From NCBI RefSeq assembly GCF_009696465.1, contig NZ_VULX01000011.1, positions 1 through 64,000 of the forward strand: a stretch of 64,000 nt of DNA, in the 5' to 3' direction. The notes beneath the pieces are model-generated. The model was not told the origin of the DNA and did not search any database. It worked only from the letters and a program-made list of their open reading frames with translations. This document shows, one piece after another, positions 9,969 to 19,123 of this stretch; the stretch's first letter is position 1, and each line of letters begins with the position of its first letter. The position numbers and the translations under genes are program-made. The stretch is from Inconstantimicrobium porci. GTDB lineage: Bacteria > Bacillota > Clostridia > Clostridiales > Clostridiaceae.

Positions 9969-11660
9969 TTATGAATTTTGCTGATTTGTATTTACCTGTC
10001 TTAAGCAAGTATTTAAATCATCTTCTGGTGTACTTATTTGTCTCAATCCAAATGTATCAACAAGATACTGCAATACATTTGGGCTTAAGAATGCTGGTAA
10101 AGTTGGTCCAAGATAAATATTCTTGATGCCAAGTGAAAGTAGTGCTAAAAGGTCTGCAACTGCTTTCTGTTCATACCATGAAAGGATGATTGAAAGAGGC
10201 AGAGAATTAACATCTGTATCAAATGCATCTGCAAGTGCTGTAGCTATCTTTACTGCTGAATAACAGTCGTTGCACTGACCTACATCAAGAAGTCTTGGAA
10301 GTCCAGCGACTTCTCCAAAGTCAAGTTTGTTGAATCTGTATTTACCGCAGGCAAGTGTAAGGATGATGCAGTCATGTGGTACCATCTTGGCAAAATTAGT
10401 ATAGTAGTTTCTGCCTGGTCTAGCTCCATCGCATCCTCCAATTAAGAAGAAATGTCTTACCTTTCCTTCCTTTACTGCATTAACAATGGCATCTGCCCTG
10501 CTGATAGTTGCATGATGGCCAAAACCTACAAGTATTTCATGAGGTTCCTGGTCTTCCTTAAATCCACCAAGTTCAAGTGCTTTTTCAATTATTGGACTGA
10601 AATCCTTATAGCCATTCTCATCTTTCTTTATATGAGTTATGCCATCCCATCCCACAACATTTGTTGAGAAAATCCTGTCTTTATAACTTTCTCTTGGTCT
10701 CATCAAACAGTTAGTAGTCATTAAAATACATCCTGGAATATCATCAAATTCCTTCTGCTGATCCTGCCATGCACCACCATAGTTTCCAACTAGATGTTTA
10801 TATTTCTTAAGTCCTGGATAACCATGACATGGAATCATTTCACCATGAGTATAGACATTTATGCCCTTGCCTTCAGTCTGCTGCAGAAGCATCTCAAGAT
10901 CCTTTAAGTCATGGCCTGAAACAATGATAAATGGTCCTTTTTTAATATGTACATTGACAAGATGAGGACCTGGGTTTTCATAAACTTCTGTGTTGGCTTC
11001 ATCAAGTTTCTTCATGACAGCCATGCTTGCTTCACCAGTTCTCATAGTCCATCTTATAAGTTCCTCTACATCTAAGTTATCATCTGTAGTTGCTTCAAGA
11101 GCAAGAGCATAAAAATTATCTACCTGATCGTCATAATAGCCAAGTTCTCTTGCCTGATGTCCATACGCACTTATTCCTTTAAGTCCATAAATTATAGTCT
11201 GTCTTAATGAACGAATATCAGGGTCAAGCTCCTTGTCATACATGATACCAGCTTTTTTAGCATCCTCGAGCATCTCAGACATTGTCTCACTTAAATTGTA
11301 TGTAGCATGATCTGTATCATTTTTAATCTTGCCAACTTTTTTTCTAAGTGACTCCTTAATACTCTGTGACTTTCTAAGCATTTCTATATGAACTTCTGCA
11401 TCAAAGTTAACATTTGTAAGAGTAGTGAAAAGAGAATTTTCAATAAAGCTTACAATATCTTTATCAAGATTTTCTCCCTGTTCAATAATCTCCTTTGCAT
11501 AACAACTGATGCCCTTTATCTGATAAATCAAAAGATCCTGCAAAGCTGCAATTTCTGGAGTCTTACCACATACACCAAGCTTAGTGCACCCCTTTCCCCC
11601 TGCTGTCTGTTCACATTGATAGCAAAACATAGGATATTCAAGATCCATATTATTTTCCAT
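9969..11660 (-). CDS. hcp: Hybrid-cluster protein (hydroxylamine / nitric oxide reductase)
   Basis: This is a cytoplasmic iron-sulfur enzyme of about 563 residues. Family members reduce hydroxylamine in vitro and NO to N2O under nitrosative stress. The N-terminal cluster motif CYQCEQTAGGKGCTKLGVC is complete. The ligands of the hybrid Fe-S-O cluster are visible around IPCHGYPGL, GGCDGARPGRNYY, LACGKYRFN and VGQCNDCYSA. The start at 11660 is preferred because AAGGAG precedes that ATG by 9 bases. A Crp/Fnr regulator (13241) and a flavin reductase (14095) lie nearby on the same strand and probably form the same functional set, although a decayed MATE/TetR pair now lies between them. It ends without an obvious terminator. 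Confidence 0.96.
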   Translation of the reverse strand: MENNMDLEYPMFCYQCEQTAGGKGCTKLGVCGKTPEIAALQDLLIYQIKGISCYAKEIIEQGENLDKDIVSFIENSLFTTLTNVNFDAEVHIEMLRKSQSIKESLRKKVGKIKNDTDHATYNLSETMSEMLEDAKKAGIMYDKELDPDIRSLRQTIIYGLKGISAYGHQARELGYYDDQVDNFYALALEATTDDNLDVEELIRWTMRTGEASMAVMKKLDEANTEVYENPGPHLVNVHIKKGPFIIVSGHDLKDLEMLLQQTEGKGINVYTHGEMIPCHGYPGLKKYKHLVGNYGGAWQDQQKEFDDIPGCILMTTNCLMRPRESYKDRIFSTNVVGWDGITHIKKDENGYKDFSPIIEKALELGGFKEDQEPHEILVGFGHHATISRADAIVNAVKEGKVRHFFLIGGCDGARPGRNYYTNFAKMVPHDCIILTLACGKYRFNKLDFGEVAGLPRLLDVGQCNDCYSAVKIATALADAFDTDVNSLPLSIILSWYEQKAVADLLALLSLGIKNIYLGPTLPAFLSPNVLQYLVDTFGLRQISTPEDDLNTCLRQVNTNQQNS

Positions 11661-11717
11661 AATCAAACACTCCTTATTATTTTTATCAATAATAATAGAG
11701 TTCCCTATTATTTAACT

Positions 11718-12444
11718 TTAATAAGTTGAATATAACTTTTTATTTACAACTTTCTTTACAACATAATCTTCTTTTGGAAGCTTAGAGAAGAATTGAACAA
11801 CAAAAGGTATTGTTATTATAGAAGCTACTGCATCAGCTATTGGCTGAGCAATCTCAACTCCTGTAAGGCTCATAACACGAGTTAATATAATAAGAATTGG
11901 AATGTAACACAGGCCGCTTCTTAAGCATGATAGAAATGTAGCACGTCCACTTTTCCCTATACTTTGAAAAAGCATATTGCCACAAACTGATACCGGCATA
12001 ATTATTAAGCTGATACACTGAGCCTATAACGCAAAAGTTCCTATACCAATAACTTTACTGTCATCCCTGAAAAGACTGATGATTGCTGCTGAGTTAATGA
12101 AGCCGATAAATGCCAATACAGTCATTATTCCATGAAAGTCCTACTCCATATATACCCATATTAAATCCCTGCATGAATAACATATCTCCAAAAATATTAA
12201 GAACTCTTCCAGCTCCATGTCCAAGCATAAATCCAAAGGCCTGAATAATCGCCATTAATCCAAACATAATTCCAACCGTACCCGAAGCACTTGTCCAAAG
12301 TTTACCAACAAAATATGTATCTGCCATATTATATATGTTTGTAACTAACATGCTTATTGTTGTCGGCAGTCCTAAGGATAAAATCAGCTTAGGAATCGGT
12401 GTTTCTGTCATTTTTATATATTGTTTTTCACTGCTGACTGACAT
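11718..12444 (-). pseudogene. MATE-family efflux transporter, deleted and disrupted
   Basis: The 5' part (12444 to about 12130) encodes the first two or three helices: PIPKLILSLGLPTTISMLV, NMADTYFVGKL. The 3' part (about 12120 to 11718) encodes FIGFINSAAIISLFRDDSKV, MPVSVCGNMLFQSIGKSGRA and the final helices, in a different frame and with a stop within it. About half of a 450-residue MATE protein is missing between them. It is preceded by a truncated TetR gene, its likely former regulator. A functional transporter cannot be made. Confidence 0.88.
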
Positions 12445-12476
12445 TTTCAGCCTCCTTAATCACTAATAACCACAAA

Positions 12477-12527
12477 ACCCATTATTGGTTTATATGCAAA
12501 ATTTCATTTGCATGTTACATAATGGGT
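12477..12527. promoter_or_regulatory. Nested inverted repeat between tetR and MATE remnants
   Basis: The outer arms are ACCCATTAT and ATAATGGGT, and inner arms ATGCAAA and TTTGCAT flank a 6-base centre. The site lies in the region upstream of the MATE remnant and downstream of the tetR remnant. The symmetry suggests a former TetR-type operator or a transcript hairpin. There is no T-run, so it is not a standard terminator. Confidence 0.5.
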
Positions 12528-12690
12528 ACTACCAATTTGTTATAACACAAATTCATATGATTTTGAAACTAAGCAAAATAATAATTATCTTTACATTTAT
12601 TGCTTAAAATAAACTTATATCTTATACTTTCATGGATTTATATATAATAGTGAAGATAAAATTAAATCATGGCTTAAAACTCAGAATATA

Positions 12691-12978
12691 TCAAATGGAC
12701 AAGTTCTTTATTAGCAAGAAGACTATCCATGCTGCCACATATGGATAGAGCTGCTCCAAGTGGTTATTATCTATACACATTTCTGTATAATATTTGGCAC
12801 ACTGTTTTGCACACTCTTCTTTATTTTTAAAATAATGATAGAAAACACCTTTTGAAATTCCAAGCTTTTTTATGATTAAAGAAAGAGTAGCATTATCATA
12901 TCCTTCTTCTAGAAAAATCTTGAATATCATTGCAATATATTTTTCTTTAGTACTATCAAAATACTTTTTAGTTATCAT
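12691..12978 (-). pseudogene. TetR-family regulator, truncated
   Basis: This 95-residue product has a clear TetR helix-turn-helix (MIFKIFLEEGYDNATLSLII, then KKLGISKGVFYHYFKNKEE at about 17-58). The usual ligand-binding domain of about 130 residues is absent: after about residue 70 only a short stretch (YPYVAAWIVFLLIKN) remains, which looks like the end of the family fold joined on by deletion. It lies upstream of and codirectional with the MATE remnant. A DNA-binding fragment could still be expressed, but dimerisation is unlikely. Confidence 0.7.
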
Positions 12979-13164
12979 AATACCCCCTCTTAATTAGATC
13001 TACGGTCTAATTATAAACCTTTTTTCACAACTGCCAATAATAAGATACCCGATATATTCCTTAAACTAATTTGTTCGTATGATATTTACAAGTCTATCTG
13101 CTATGTGATAAACCATCAATATTGACTATCGTCCACTGTATTTTATAATATCAGTAGGTGAAAA

Positions 13165-13192
13165 ATAGGAATCCCTACTAGTGGATTCCTAT
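13165..13192 (-). terminator. Intrinsic terminator of the crp/fnr-type gene
   Basis: A 10-bp perfect stem, ATAGGAATCC paired with GGATTCCTAT, has an 8-base loop. On the minus strand it is followed by TTTTT. It lies about 50 bp after the stop of the gene at 13241. Confidence 0.85.
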
Positions 13193-13240
13193 CTTAAAAA
13201 CAAATTTCACATATTAAATTTTAACTTTATTGGAATGTTA

Positions 13241-13951
13241 TTATTCATTATATTTTTCATATAACCTGTCTTCATCTAGAATTACTATGGTCTTCGCTTT
13301 TTTTATCTTTATTATACCTTCATCCTGAAACTTTTTAAGTTTTCTGCTTATAGTTTCTCTTGTTACGCCTATGTAATTAGCCATGTCTTCTCTTTTCATA
13401 GTAAGCTTTATTTCAATTCCTTCATCAGTAACATTTGATGATTTCTCCATAAATTCAATAAGAAGAAAGGCAATTCTTGCATCTACATCATTTGTAGAAA
13501 GACTCTGCACTAGGTTTTCAAGTGAATACAGCCTTTTTCCTACATTTTCAAGCAGTTTCACTGCTATTTCAGGATTTCTTAATATTATGTTTTTCATCTC
13601 TTTTTTAGCAAGAGTACATATTCTTGTTTTTTCCATGGCTGCTGCATAAAAATTGTATTTTGAGGTCTTTATAAGATCAAGTTCTCCAAAAAACTCTCCA
13701 TCAGCAAGTACATTAAGAATTTGTTCTTTACCAGCCTTATTGTATTTATAAATTTTAATTTTACCACCATTAATAAAATACATAGTATCTGCTGGTGCTC
13801 CTTCAGAAAAAATAACTTCTTCCTTGTCAAATTCTCTGTAATCTATTTTGCCTGATATCTCTAAAAGTTCTTCATATTCAAGATTTTCAAATATAGGAAC
13901 CTTTGTAGCACAAAGCCTGTTTTTACACTCGCTACAGCTGCACTTTTTCAT
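13241..13951 (-). CDS. Crp/Fnr-family transcription regulator (HcpR-like position)
   Basis: This 236-residue regulator has a cyclic-nucleotide-type sensor domain (about 20-130, with FSEGAPADTMYFINGGKIKI) and a C-terminal winged helix (about 160-230, MKREDMANYIGVTRETISRK). Its N-terminus is cysteine-rich: CSCSECKNRLC. That pattern is compatible with a metal or Fe-S sensing centre, as in Fnr, but this is inference. The gene lies between hcp and a flavin reductase on the same strand. In clostridia and relatives, Crp/Fnr proteins near hcp (HcpR) control nitrosative-stress genes, so this is the likely role. A terminator closes the gene. No operator was assigned. Confidence 0.88.
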   Translation of the reverse strand: MKKCSCSECKNRLCATKVPIFENLEYEELLEISGKIDYREFDKEEVIFSEGAPADTMYFINGGKIKIYKYNKAGKEQILNVLADGEFFGELDLIKTSKYNFYAAAMEKTRICTLAKKEMKNIILRNPEIAVKLLENVGKRLYSLENLVQSLSTNDVDARIAFLLIEFMEKSSNVTDEGIEIKLTMKREDMANYIGVTRETISRKLKKFQDEGIIKIKKAKTIVILDEDRLYEKYNE

Positions 13952-14027
13952 CTTTTCACAACCCTAACCTTTTTTAATGTAAAATGTATATTTTATAATG
14001 TATAATTACTGACAAAATCCATTTCGC

Positions 14028-14092
14028 TGATGCCTTGGCTCAGAACTCTGCTAAAGCAGAGTTCTGTCCTTAATTCTACATTCTAAATTCTA
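14028..14092 (-). repeat. Partial copy of the dispersed repeat (hairpin module)
   Basis: On the minus strand this reads ATTAAGGACAGAACTCTGC, then a TTTA loop and GCAGAGTTCTG, followed by AGCCAAGGCATC. It parallels the left part of the copy at 52038 (TTAAGGATTGAACTCCC ... GGGAGTTCTATCTAAGGCA). The perfect 11-bp stem (14041-14066) lies just after the stop of the reductase gene and may also affect its transcript end, but it has no T-run. Confidence 0.6.
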
Positions 14093-14094
14093 AA

Positions 14095-14868
14095 TTATTT
14101 AGTTATGTCCTGTCCTGGTCCAAATAGTTCGTAGTTTATTTGTTCCTTATCTACTCCCATGTCAATAAGGTTATGATAAATTGCTCTCATAAACTGTTCT
14201 GGTCCACAGAAGTAGAAATCACCGTCTACTGGAAGGTTTTCCATCATCCATTCCTTATTTATTCTGCCCTTAAGATCAAATCTCTTTTCTGCTTCATCTT
14301 TTTCAAATGGTCTTGTATAGATAGTAGTAATCTTTACATTATCATACTTTCTAAAGCTTTCTATTTCTTCTTTAAAACTGTGGCAGTCTGAGTTTGGAAT
14401 ACTATATATTAAATGAATTTTTCTTCCCTTTGGTGCTGCATCATAAGCCATTGTAAGCATTGGTGTAATTCCGATTCCACCACCTATTAAAATAAGAGGT
14501 CTGTCGCTGTCCTTTAGAACAAATTTTCCTATTGGTGCAGTTATTTCAATAACATCACCTTCATTTACATTATCACATAACATCTTACTTACATTACCTT
14601 CTGGTTCTCTCTTAATACTAACTCTATAAAAATCTTCATTATAATTCTTAGAAAGAGTATATTGTCTTATCTTGCTGTAACTTCCATTAGGCATTTTCAC
14701 CTTTATTGCGATATACTGTCCTGGTATAAATGATGGAAGAGTGCTACCATCTTTCATCTTTATGAAAAATGAACTTACATTCTTATCTTCCTGTACCTTC
14801 TTAAATACTATTGCTTCTTTAAAGCCCTTCCATGCCATAACTGGTTTATCTATATTGTTAACTGTCAT
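14095..14868 (-). CDS. FAD/NAD(P)-binding oxidoreductase (flavohemoglobin reductase-like)
   Basis: This 257-residue protein has the ferredoxin-reductase fold. A flavin-binding barrel with RQYTLS (about residue 73) is followed by a nicotinamide-binding domain with LIGGGIGITPMLTM (about 130) and the YFCGPEQFM motif (about 218). It lacks both a globin domain and a 2Fe-2S ferredoxin domain, so it resembles the isolated reductase module of flavohemoglobin or an Hcr without its iron-sulfur tail. Proximity to the Crp/Fnr gene and hcp suggests that it passes electrons from NAD(P)H to Hcp or another nitrosative-stress enzyme. The electron acceptor is not visible in the sequence. Confidence 0.88.
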   Translation of the reverse strand: MTVNNIDKPVMAWKGFKEAIVFKKVQEDKNVSSFFIKMKDGSTLPSFIPGQYIAIKVKMPNGSYSKIRQYTLSKNYNEDFYRVSIKREPEGNVSKMLCDNVNEGDVIEITAPIGKFVLKDSDRPLILIGGGIGITPMLTMAYDAAPKGRKIHLIYSIPNSDCHSFKEEIESFRKYDNVKITTIYTRPFEKDEAEKRFDLKGRINKEWMMENLPVDGDFYFCGPEQFMRAIYHNLIDMGVDKEQINYELFGPGQDITK

Positions 14869-15121
14869 TTTAAAATTCCTCCTAAAATTACGCTTGTCAT
14901 TTGTTATGATTTAATTATAAAAAAAAAGCCCGTATTAGAAATATGATTCAAATCACATTTTTATTTATAAGATTCATTATGAAAAAGAAATCATTATATA
15001 GTTATAATGAACAAATTATTGTATTATTATAATTCAAATGATATATAAATAATTTACCATCACAGGCACCTTACTATTTATTGCAGAATTTAAGCTTCCA
15101 AATACTAAATTAATATAAAAA

Positions 15122-15163
15122 CAAAAAGGCTGTATCAGATTTAAAAATCATTCTTGATACAGC
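15122..15163 (-). terminator. Intrinsic terminator after the oxidase-like gene
   Basis: The stem GCTGTATCA pairs with TGATACAGC across a 17-base loop, followed on the minus strand by CTTTTTG. It is the only structure noticed in the 360-bp gap 14869-15229. The rest of that gap is AT-rich and should hold the promoter of the reductase gene. Confidence 0.75.
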
Positions 15164-15229
15164 TCCTTCTAAAATCATATAATTAATTACTTAAAATATA
15201 ATATGAAAAAAGTATTACTTATTCTCAAC

Positions 15230-16804
15230 TCAGCTGATAGGAATAAATCTATCAGTAACATTAAGCGGTCTCATCATATCATTATCATGATATTCAGGAA
15301 TACTACAGTTATAAACATACTTTCCTGTTCTTTTTAAATGCATAACAATAGTTGTTACAGTCAAAGGTTCTGCACTTACAGTATCCTTAAGTCCTCTTTC
15401 ATATTTATGTGGTGGAACAAGACTATTTATATCAAACTTATAATCTCCATTTTCATCAAAATCATCATTTGTAAATATTTTTCTCCCTATAATTTCAAAG
15501 TGACCAAGATGCACATGAATTGGGTGAGGAGTAAAAAAGTGATTAACCAGATGCCATATTTCTATAGTATCTACCTCTGGCTTTTCAGTACTTGGATCAC
15601 TCCACATTCTATTATTCAGTAAATGCATAGTCCCTCTCTGATTTAAATGAATAGTTCTTTCTATGCTTGCTAGGCTTGAATCTATCCCATGATATGGCAA
15701 CAATTCTGAAACTTCACCTGAATCATGACTGCTTAGTGGAAGGCATACTTTAAATTTCATTATGTTTCCTTCATTACCAAGAGGAACAGGATCACCTGTA
15801 GAATCTCTTAATAAAATTTCCTGTCCAGCATATTGGGAGAAATCTATTATTACATCAATTCTTTCTGCCGGCTCCAATAAAAATGACTCTATTGTCTGAG
15901 CATGATGCAGTAATGCGCTGTCAGTTCCAATCTGAGTAAATGAAGCACCATTACTTAAAGTTAGTTTATAGTCCCTAACATTTGATCCATTTAATATCCT
16001 AAATCTATATTTATGTGGCTCAACATTAAGATATGGCCATATTTTTCCGTTTACAGTTGCAACATTACCAAAATTCACTGGTAAGCTTGCCTGATGATCA
16101 ACTATCTGAGCTTCAGGATAAAATAATGAACCATCTTCATTAAAAGTCCTGTCCTGTATCATTAATGGTATTTCATATTTGCCCTTTGGCAGATCAAGTC
16201 TATCCTCAAGATTATCCCTTAGAATATAAAAACCAGCAAGACCAGCATAAACATTTAATCTTGTTATACCTATAGCATTATCGTGATACCATAAAGTAGC
16301 GCCATACTGATTATTAGTATATTTATAAACTTTCCCTGTAAAGCTTTCCCCTGTCTTTTCATAATTTCTTGTGTACCATGCATCAGGATAACCATCACTA
16401 TCATCAGCAACCTCAGCACCATGAAGATGAACCACAGTCCTTACATCAGGTGCATCAAGAGTTCCATGCAAAGTATGAGGTACTGGGAAAAGATGCTTAT
16501 TAGGAAGGTTATTAAACCACCTCACTAAAATAGGGACATCCTTTCTTGCTTCTATTGTAGGTCCAGGAAATACTCCATTATACATCCACATTTTTGTATA
16601 TGGAAAATCTCTATGGAACTTATGATACCCTTCCTGCATGATAATGTTGTAATAATCTTCATCTGAATGATAGTAAGAGCTATTATATTTATTAATAGGT
16701 TTAGCTGTCATTGGAATAGGAAGTTTATCGACATAAGGTACAATCGACTCAGAATTAGATGGATTTACCTTACCATCTTTAGTCTTAATATACAAATTAA
16801 ACAC
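15230..16804 (-). CDS. CotA-like multicopper oxidase fold with degenerate copper ligands
   Basis: This 524-residue protein is closely related in layout to Bacillus CotA laccase, a spore-coat oxidase. Three cupredoxin domains are recognisable. The first ligand pair is intact (VVHLHGAEVADDSDGYPDAW) and so is HPIHVH (about 440). However, the second pair reads WYHDNA where CotA has WYHDHA. The C-terminal box reads YNCSIPEYHDNDMM where CotA has WHCHILEHEDYDMM. By alignment two trinuclear-site histidines at the C-terminal box, one at HDN and one type 1 histidine are lost, while the type 1 cysteine and axial Met remain. Laccase activity with O2 is therefore doubtful, and a structural or other copper-binding role is possible. 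No signal peptide is present, as in CotA. It has its own terminator. Confidence 0.85.
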   Translation of the reverse strand: MFNLYIKTKDGKVNPSNSESIVPYVDKLPIPMTAKPINKYNSSYYHSDEDYYNIIMQEGYHKFHRDFPYTKMWMYNGVFPGPTIEARKDVPILVRWFNNLPNKHLFPVPHTLHGTLDAPDVRTVVHLHGAEVADDSDGYPDAWYTRNYEKTGESFTGKVYKYTNNQYGATLWYHDNAIGITRLNVYAGLAGFYILRDNLEDRLDLPKGKYEIPLMIQDRTFNEDGSLFYPEAQIVDHQASLPVNFGNVATVNGKIWPYLNVEPHKYRFRILNGSNVRDYKLTLSNGASFTQIGTDSALLHHAQTIESFLLEPAERIDVIIDFSQYAGQEILLRDSTGDPVPLGNEGNIMKFKVCLPLSSHDSGEVSELLPYHGIDSSLASIERTIHLNQRGTMHLLNNRMWSDPSTEKPEVDTIEIWHLVNHFFTPHPIHVHLGHFEIIGRKIFTNDDFDENGDYKFDINSLVPPHKYERGLKDTVSAEPLTVTTIVMHLKRTGKYVYNCSIPEYHDNDMMRPLNVTDRFIPIS

Positions 16805-16947
16805 TCCTTATTTTCTGCGCATATTTCAGTATATGCAATAAATAATAGTGTGACTATCTAAGTTCTATTTATCGCTAAACTTAAATCTTCAAATAATATA
16901 TAAATCCAAAATAGAAAATTCAGCTTCATAATTCTCGTTGCCTAAAT

Positions 16948-17493
16948 TTATTCAATTGTTTTTACATAATTTCCATTATCATCGTAATAAGTAGCTCTCT
17001 TTGCTTTAGGAGCATTGCCATTTTCATCAAATGGATCATATCCACCTTTTCCTATATACTCATTGATTTTAACAATGGTTCCTCTAATGAATATATTCTT
17101 TTTGTCATAATAATCTACATAAATTGATAAGTATGCATTTACATGAGCAACCATAGGTTTGCCATCCTTTTCTACAAAGTGCTCAGGGTCCATAAATATT
17201 TGTCCAACACTAAGATTTAATGACATTATTACTGCATTTAATATTCCTAAGAACATTCCCCATTTAGATATTCTTTTGATTTTTGTTGATTTTTCACTTT
17301 TATGTTTATTCCCATATGACCATATTGCAATTATAATTGATATTATTAGCATTACTATTTCTGTTATTGAAATAGTGAAATTCGTAAAAGTAAGTTTATA
17401 TAATTTCAATATTTCATATATAACTATATATGTAGCCGGAATTGTAATCATTAGTATGAACAGTGCTTTATATATCTTATTTGATTTCATCAA
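16948..17493 (-). CDS. Membrane protein of unknown function
   Basis: I do not recognise this 181-residue protein. Three transmembrane helices are visible: about 8-30 (ALFILMITIPATYIVIYEIL), 35-58 (ISITEIVMLIISIIIAIWSY) and 78-100 (WGMFLGILNAVIMSLNLSVG). A hydrophilic C-terminal domain of about 80 residues follows, rich in Asp, Lys and Tyr (for example YVDYYDKKN). It stands alone between the oxidase-like gene and a divergent broken nucleotidyltransferase. Confidence 0.65.
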   Translation of the reverse strand: MMKSNKIYKALFILMITIPATYIVIYEILKLYKLTFTNFTISITEIVMLIISIIIAIWSYGNKHKSEKSTKIKRISKWGMFLGILNAVIMSLNLSVGQIFMDPEHFVEKDGKPMVAHVNAYLSIYVDYYDKKNIFIRGTIVKINEYIGKGGYDPFDENGNAPKAKRATYYDDNGNYVKTIE

Positions 17494-17608
17494 ATATATC
17501 CTCCCATTTTAAATTATAATTGTAATTATATTACTCAAAATCTATTATTTCCATAAAGCAATGATATAATTAATTTATTCTTAATTTTTCTTATAAGGAG
17601 TAATAAAC

Positions 17609-17927
17609 GTGGATAAAAAATTATTAAATGGTTATAACCTAGATATTAATGAACAGATAAAAGTTTTAGAAAAGATTGTTATGAAAAGCAAAAATATTAA
17701 CACCGTTATTGAACGAGCTGAATCTTTAAACTTAGAGAATTATTACATAGGAGCTGGCTGTATAGCACAGACAGTCTGGAATTATCTTTCTGACAAACCA
17801 CTTGATTACGGTATAAAAGACATAGATTTTGTTTATTTTGATGAAAAAAATCTTGATGAAGAATCTGAAAATAAAGTTATCTCATATGTTAAAGAACTTT
17901 ATTCAGATTTAGATATTGAAGTAGATG
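17609..17927 (+). pseudogene. Nucleotidyltransferase-family gene, 5' part, split by IS605
   Basis: The first 106 codons encode the nucleotidyltransferase-like fold: YYIGAGCIAQTVWNYL (the GAG..Q box) and YGIKDIDFVYFD (the acidic D-x-D metal site). The family corresponds to DUF925/COG3575-type proteins. The frame runs straight into the IS605 element at 17928 and stops 5 codons inside it. If the element is removed, the sequence joins in frame to 19833-20128 as VDVKNEARVHLWY, giving a 204-residue product of normal family length. As it stands the gene is disrupted. Its substrate is unknown. Confidence 0.88.
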
Positions 17928-18110
17928 GTGAACTACTTCTAAGCTAAAGACTTAGAAGCTTCTTGGTCAATATTCCCAACGGAACAAGTTTACCCAAGCT
18001 TATAAGGTTGTCCCAACCTCATTATTATCAATAGTTTATACTATCAATTTCTCTAAGTTCTTACTTGCATTTATATCTCTATCGTGGTTTGTGCCACAGT
18101 TCGGACAAGT
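17928..18110 (-). ncRNA. Probable TnpB guide RNA (omega RNA / reRNA) scaffold
   Basis: In IS605 elements the transcript overlapping the end of tnpB and the right end serves as the guide scaffold, and the guide is the flanking host sequence. Here the scaffold would cover the last part of tnpB and the 108 bp to the boundary. The guide would start at 17927 on the minus strand (CATCTACTTCAATATC), which is host-gene sequence. The exact 5' end cannot be placed from sequence. This is inference from the family mechanism. Confidence 0.5.
17936..17958. repeat. IS605 right-end hairpin
   Basis: A perfect 8-bp stem CTTCTAAG/CTTAGAAG has a 7-base loop (TCTTTAG on the minus strand). It lies 8 bases from the right boundary. 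It is the expected TnpA recognition hairpin and would form the 3' part of the TnpB guide RNA scaffold. Confidence 0.85.
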
Positions 18111-19109
18111 CCAATTTCTCAATGCTAAGTTCTTTACATCAATATTTTTATAACCACACACAGAACATAATTGGCTACTTGCATAATTAGTTGGAGCAAC
18201 TACAATAGTTCTTCCATACCAGTCTGCTTTATATTCTAACATTGTTCTAAATTCATACCAACTAGCTTCACTAATTACTTTTGCTAATTTATGATTCTTC
18301 ATCATGTTACTTACTCGTAAATCTTCTATAGCTATAGATTGGTTTTCTCTTATAAGCTTAGTAGATAATTTGTGTAAGAAATCTTTTCTTTGATTAGCAA
18401 TTTTATCATGTAATTTAGCTACTTTTAATCTAGCTTTGTGTCTATTGTTACTTCCTTTTTGTTTTCTTGATAAATCCTTTTGTAGTTTAATTAATCTCTT
18501 TTCTGACTTTCTTAGATATTTTGGATTTGCTACTCTATATCCATCACTACATATTGCAAATTCTTTAAGACCAACATCTATACCTATTTTTTTATCAATT
18601 TTAGGCAATACTTTATTATCAGTATTAACTAATATTGATATATAGTATTTATTACTTGGAGTTTTAGAAATAGTACAACTTTTTATAATTCCAGTAAATT
18701 CTCTATGATATTTAATCTTTATCATAGTTTTTAATTTAGGTATTTTTACATGATTATTTTCAATGTATATAGTACCTTTTTGATTATTAGTAGTATAACT
18801 ATAATAATTAGTTTTCTTAGACTTGAATTTAGGAAAACCTACAGACTTATCTCTAAAAAAGTTTTTATAAGCTTTTTCTAAATTCTGTTGAGCATTTGCC
18901 AACGCTAACGAATCAACTTCTTTTAGCCATTCAAATTCTTTTTTATATTGAGCTGGTGTATTTTTTAACATTTCACCAGTTTCTTTATAATGTTCAATTT
19001 TATCAGCTAACATTTTATTATATATAAATCTACTACAACCAAATGTTTTAGCAAAATATTCTTTTTGTTCTGAATTAGGATATATTCTATATTTATAAGC
19101 TTTTAACAT
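18036..19109 (-). CDS. tnpB: TnpB, RNA-guided RuvC-type endonuclease of IS605
   Basis: This 357-residue protein begins with the typical [15 protein letters not shown]. RuvC motif I is [17 protein letters not shown] (catalytic Asp), motif II is [15 protein letters not shown] (Glu) and motif III is [11 protein letters not shown] (Asp). A four-cysteine zinc finger, CSVCGY...CPNC, lies between motifs II and III at about 315-335. All three acidic residues are present, so it should be an active nuclease guided by the right-end RNA. It follows tnpA by 14 bp. The motif at the insertion point, TTTAA, is its predicted target-adjacent motif. Confidence 0.95.
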   Translation of the reverse strand: MLKAYKYRIYPNSEQKEYFAKTFGCSRFIYNKMLADKIEHYKETGEMLKNTPAQYKKEFEWLKEVDSLALANAQQNLEKAYKNFFRDKSVGFPKFKSKKTNYYSYTTNNQKGTIYIENNHVKIPKLKTMIKIKYHREFTGIIKSCTISKTPSNKYYISILVNTDNKVLPKIDKKIGIDVGLKEFAICSDGYRVANPKYLRKSEKRLIKLQKDLSRKQKGSNNRHKARLKVAKLHDKIANQRKDFLHKLSTKLIRENQSIAIEDLRVSNMMKNHKLAKVISEASWYEFRTMLEYKADWYGRTIVVAPTNYASSQLCSVCGYKNIDVKNLALRNWTCPNCGTNHDRDINASKNLEKLIV

Positions 19110-19123
19110 ACTAACTCTCCTTT

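Noticed and set aside
18036-19109. TnpB as a domesticated CRISPR-like nuclease or transcription regulator
   Set aside because: tnpA, both end hairpins and the RuvC acidic residues are intact and adjacent, so it belongs to a complete transposon.
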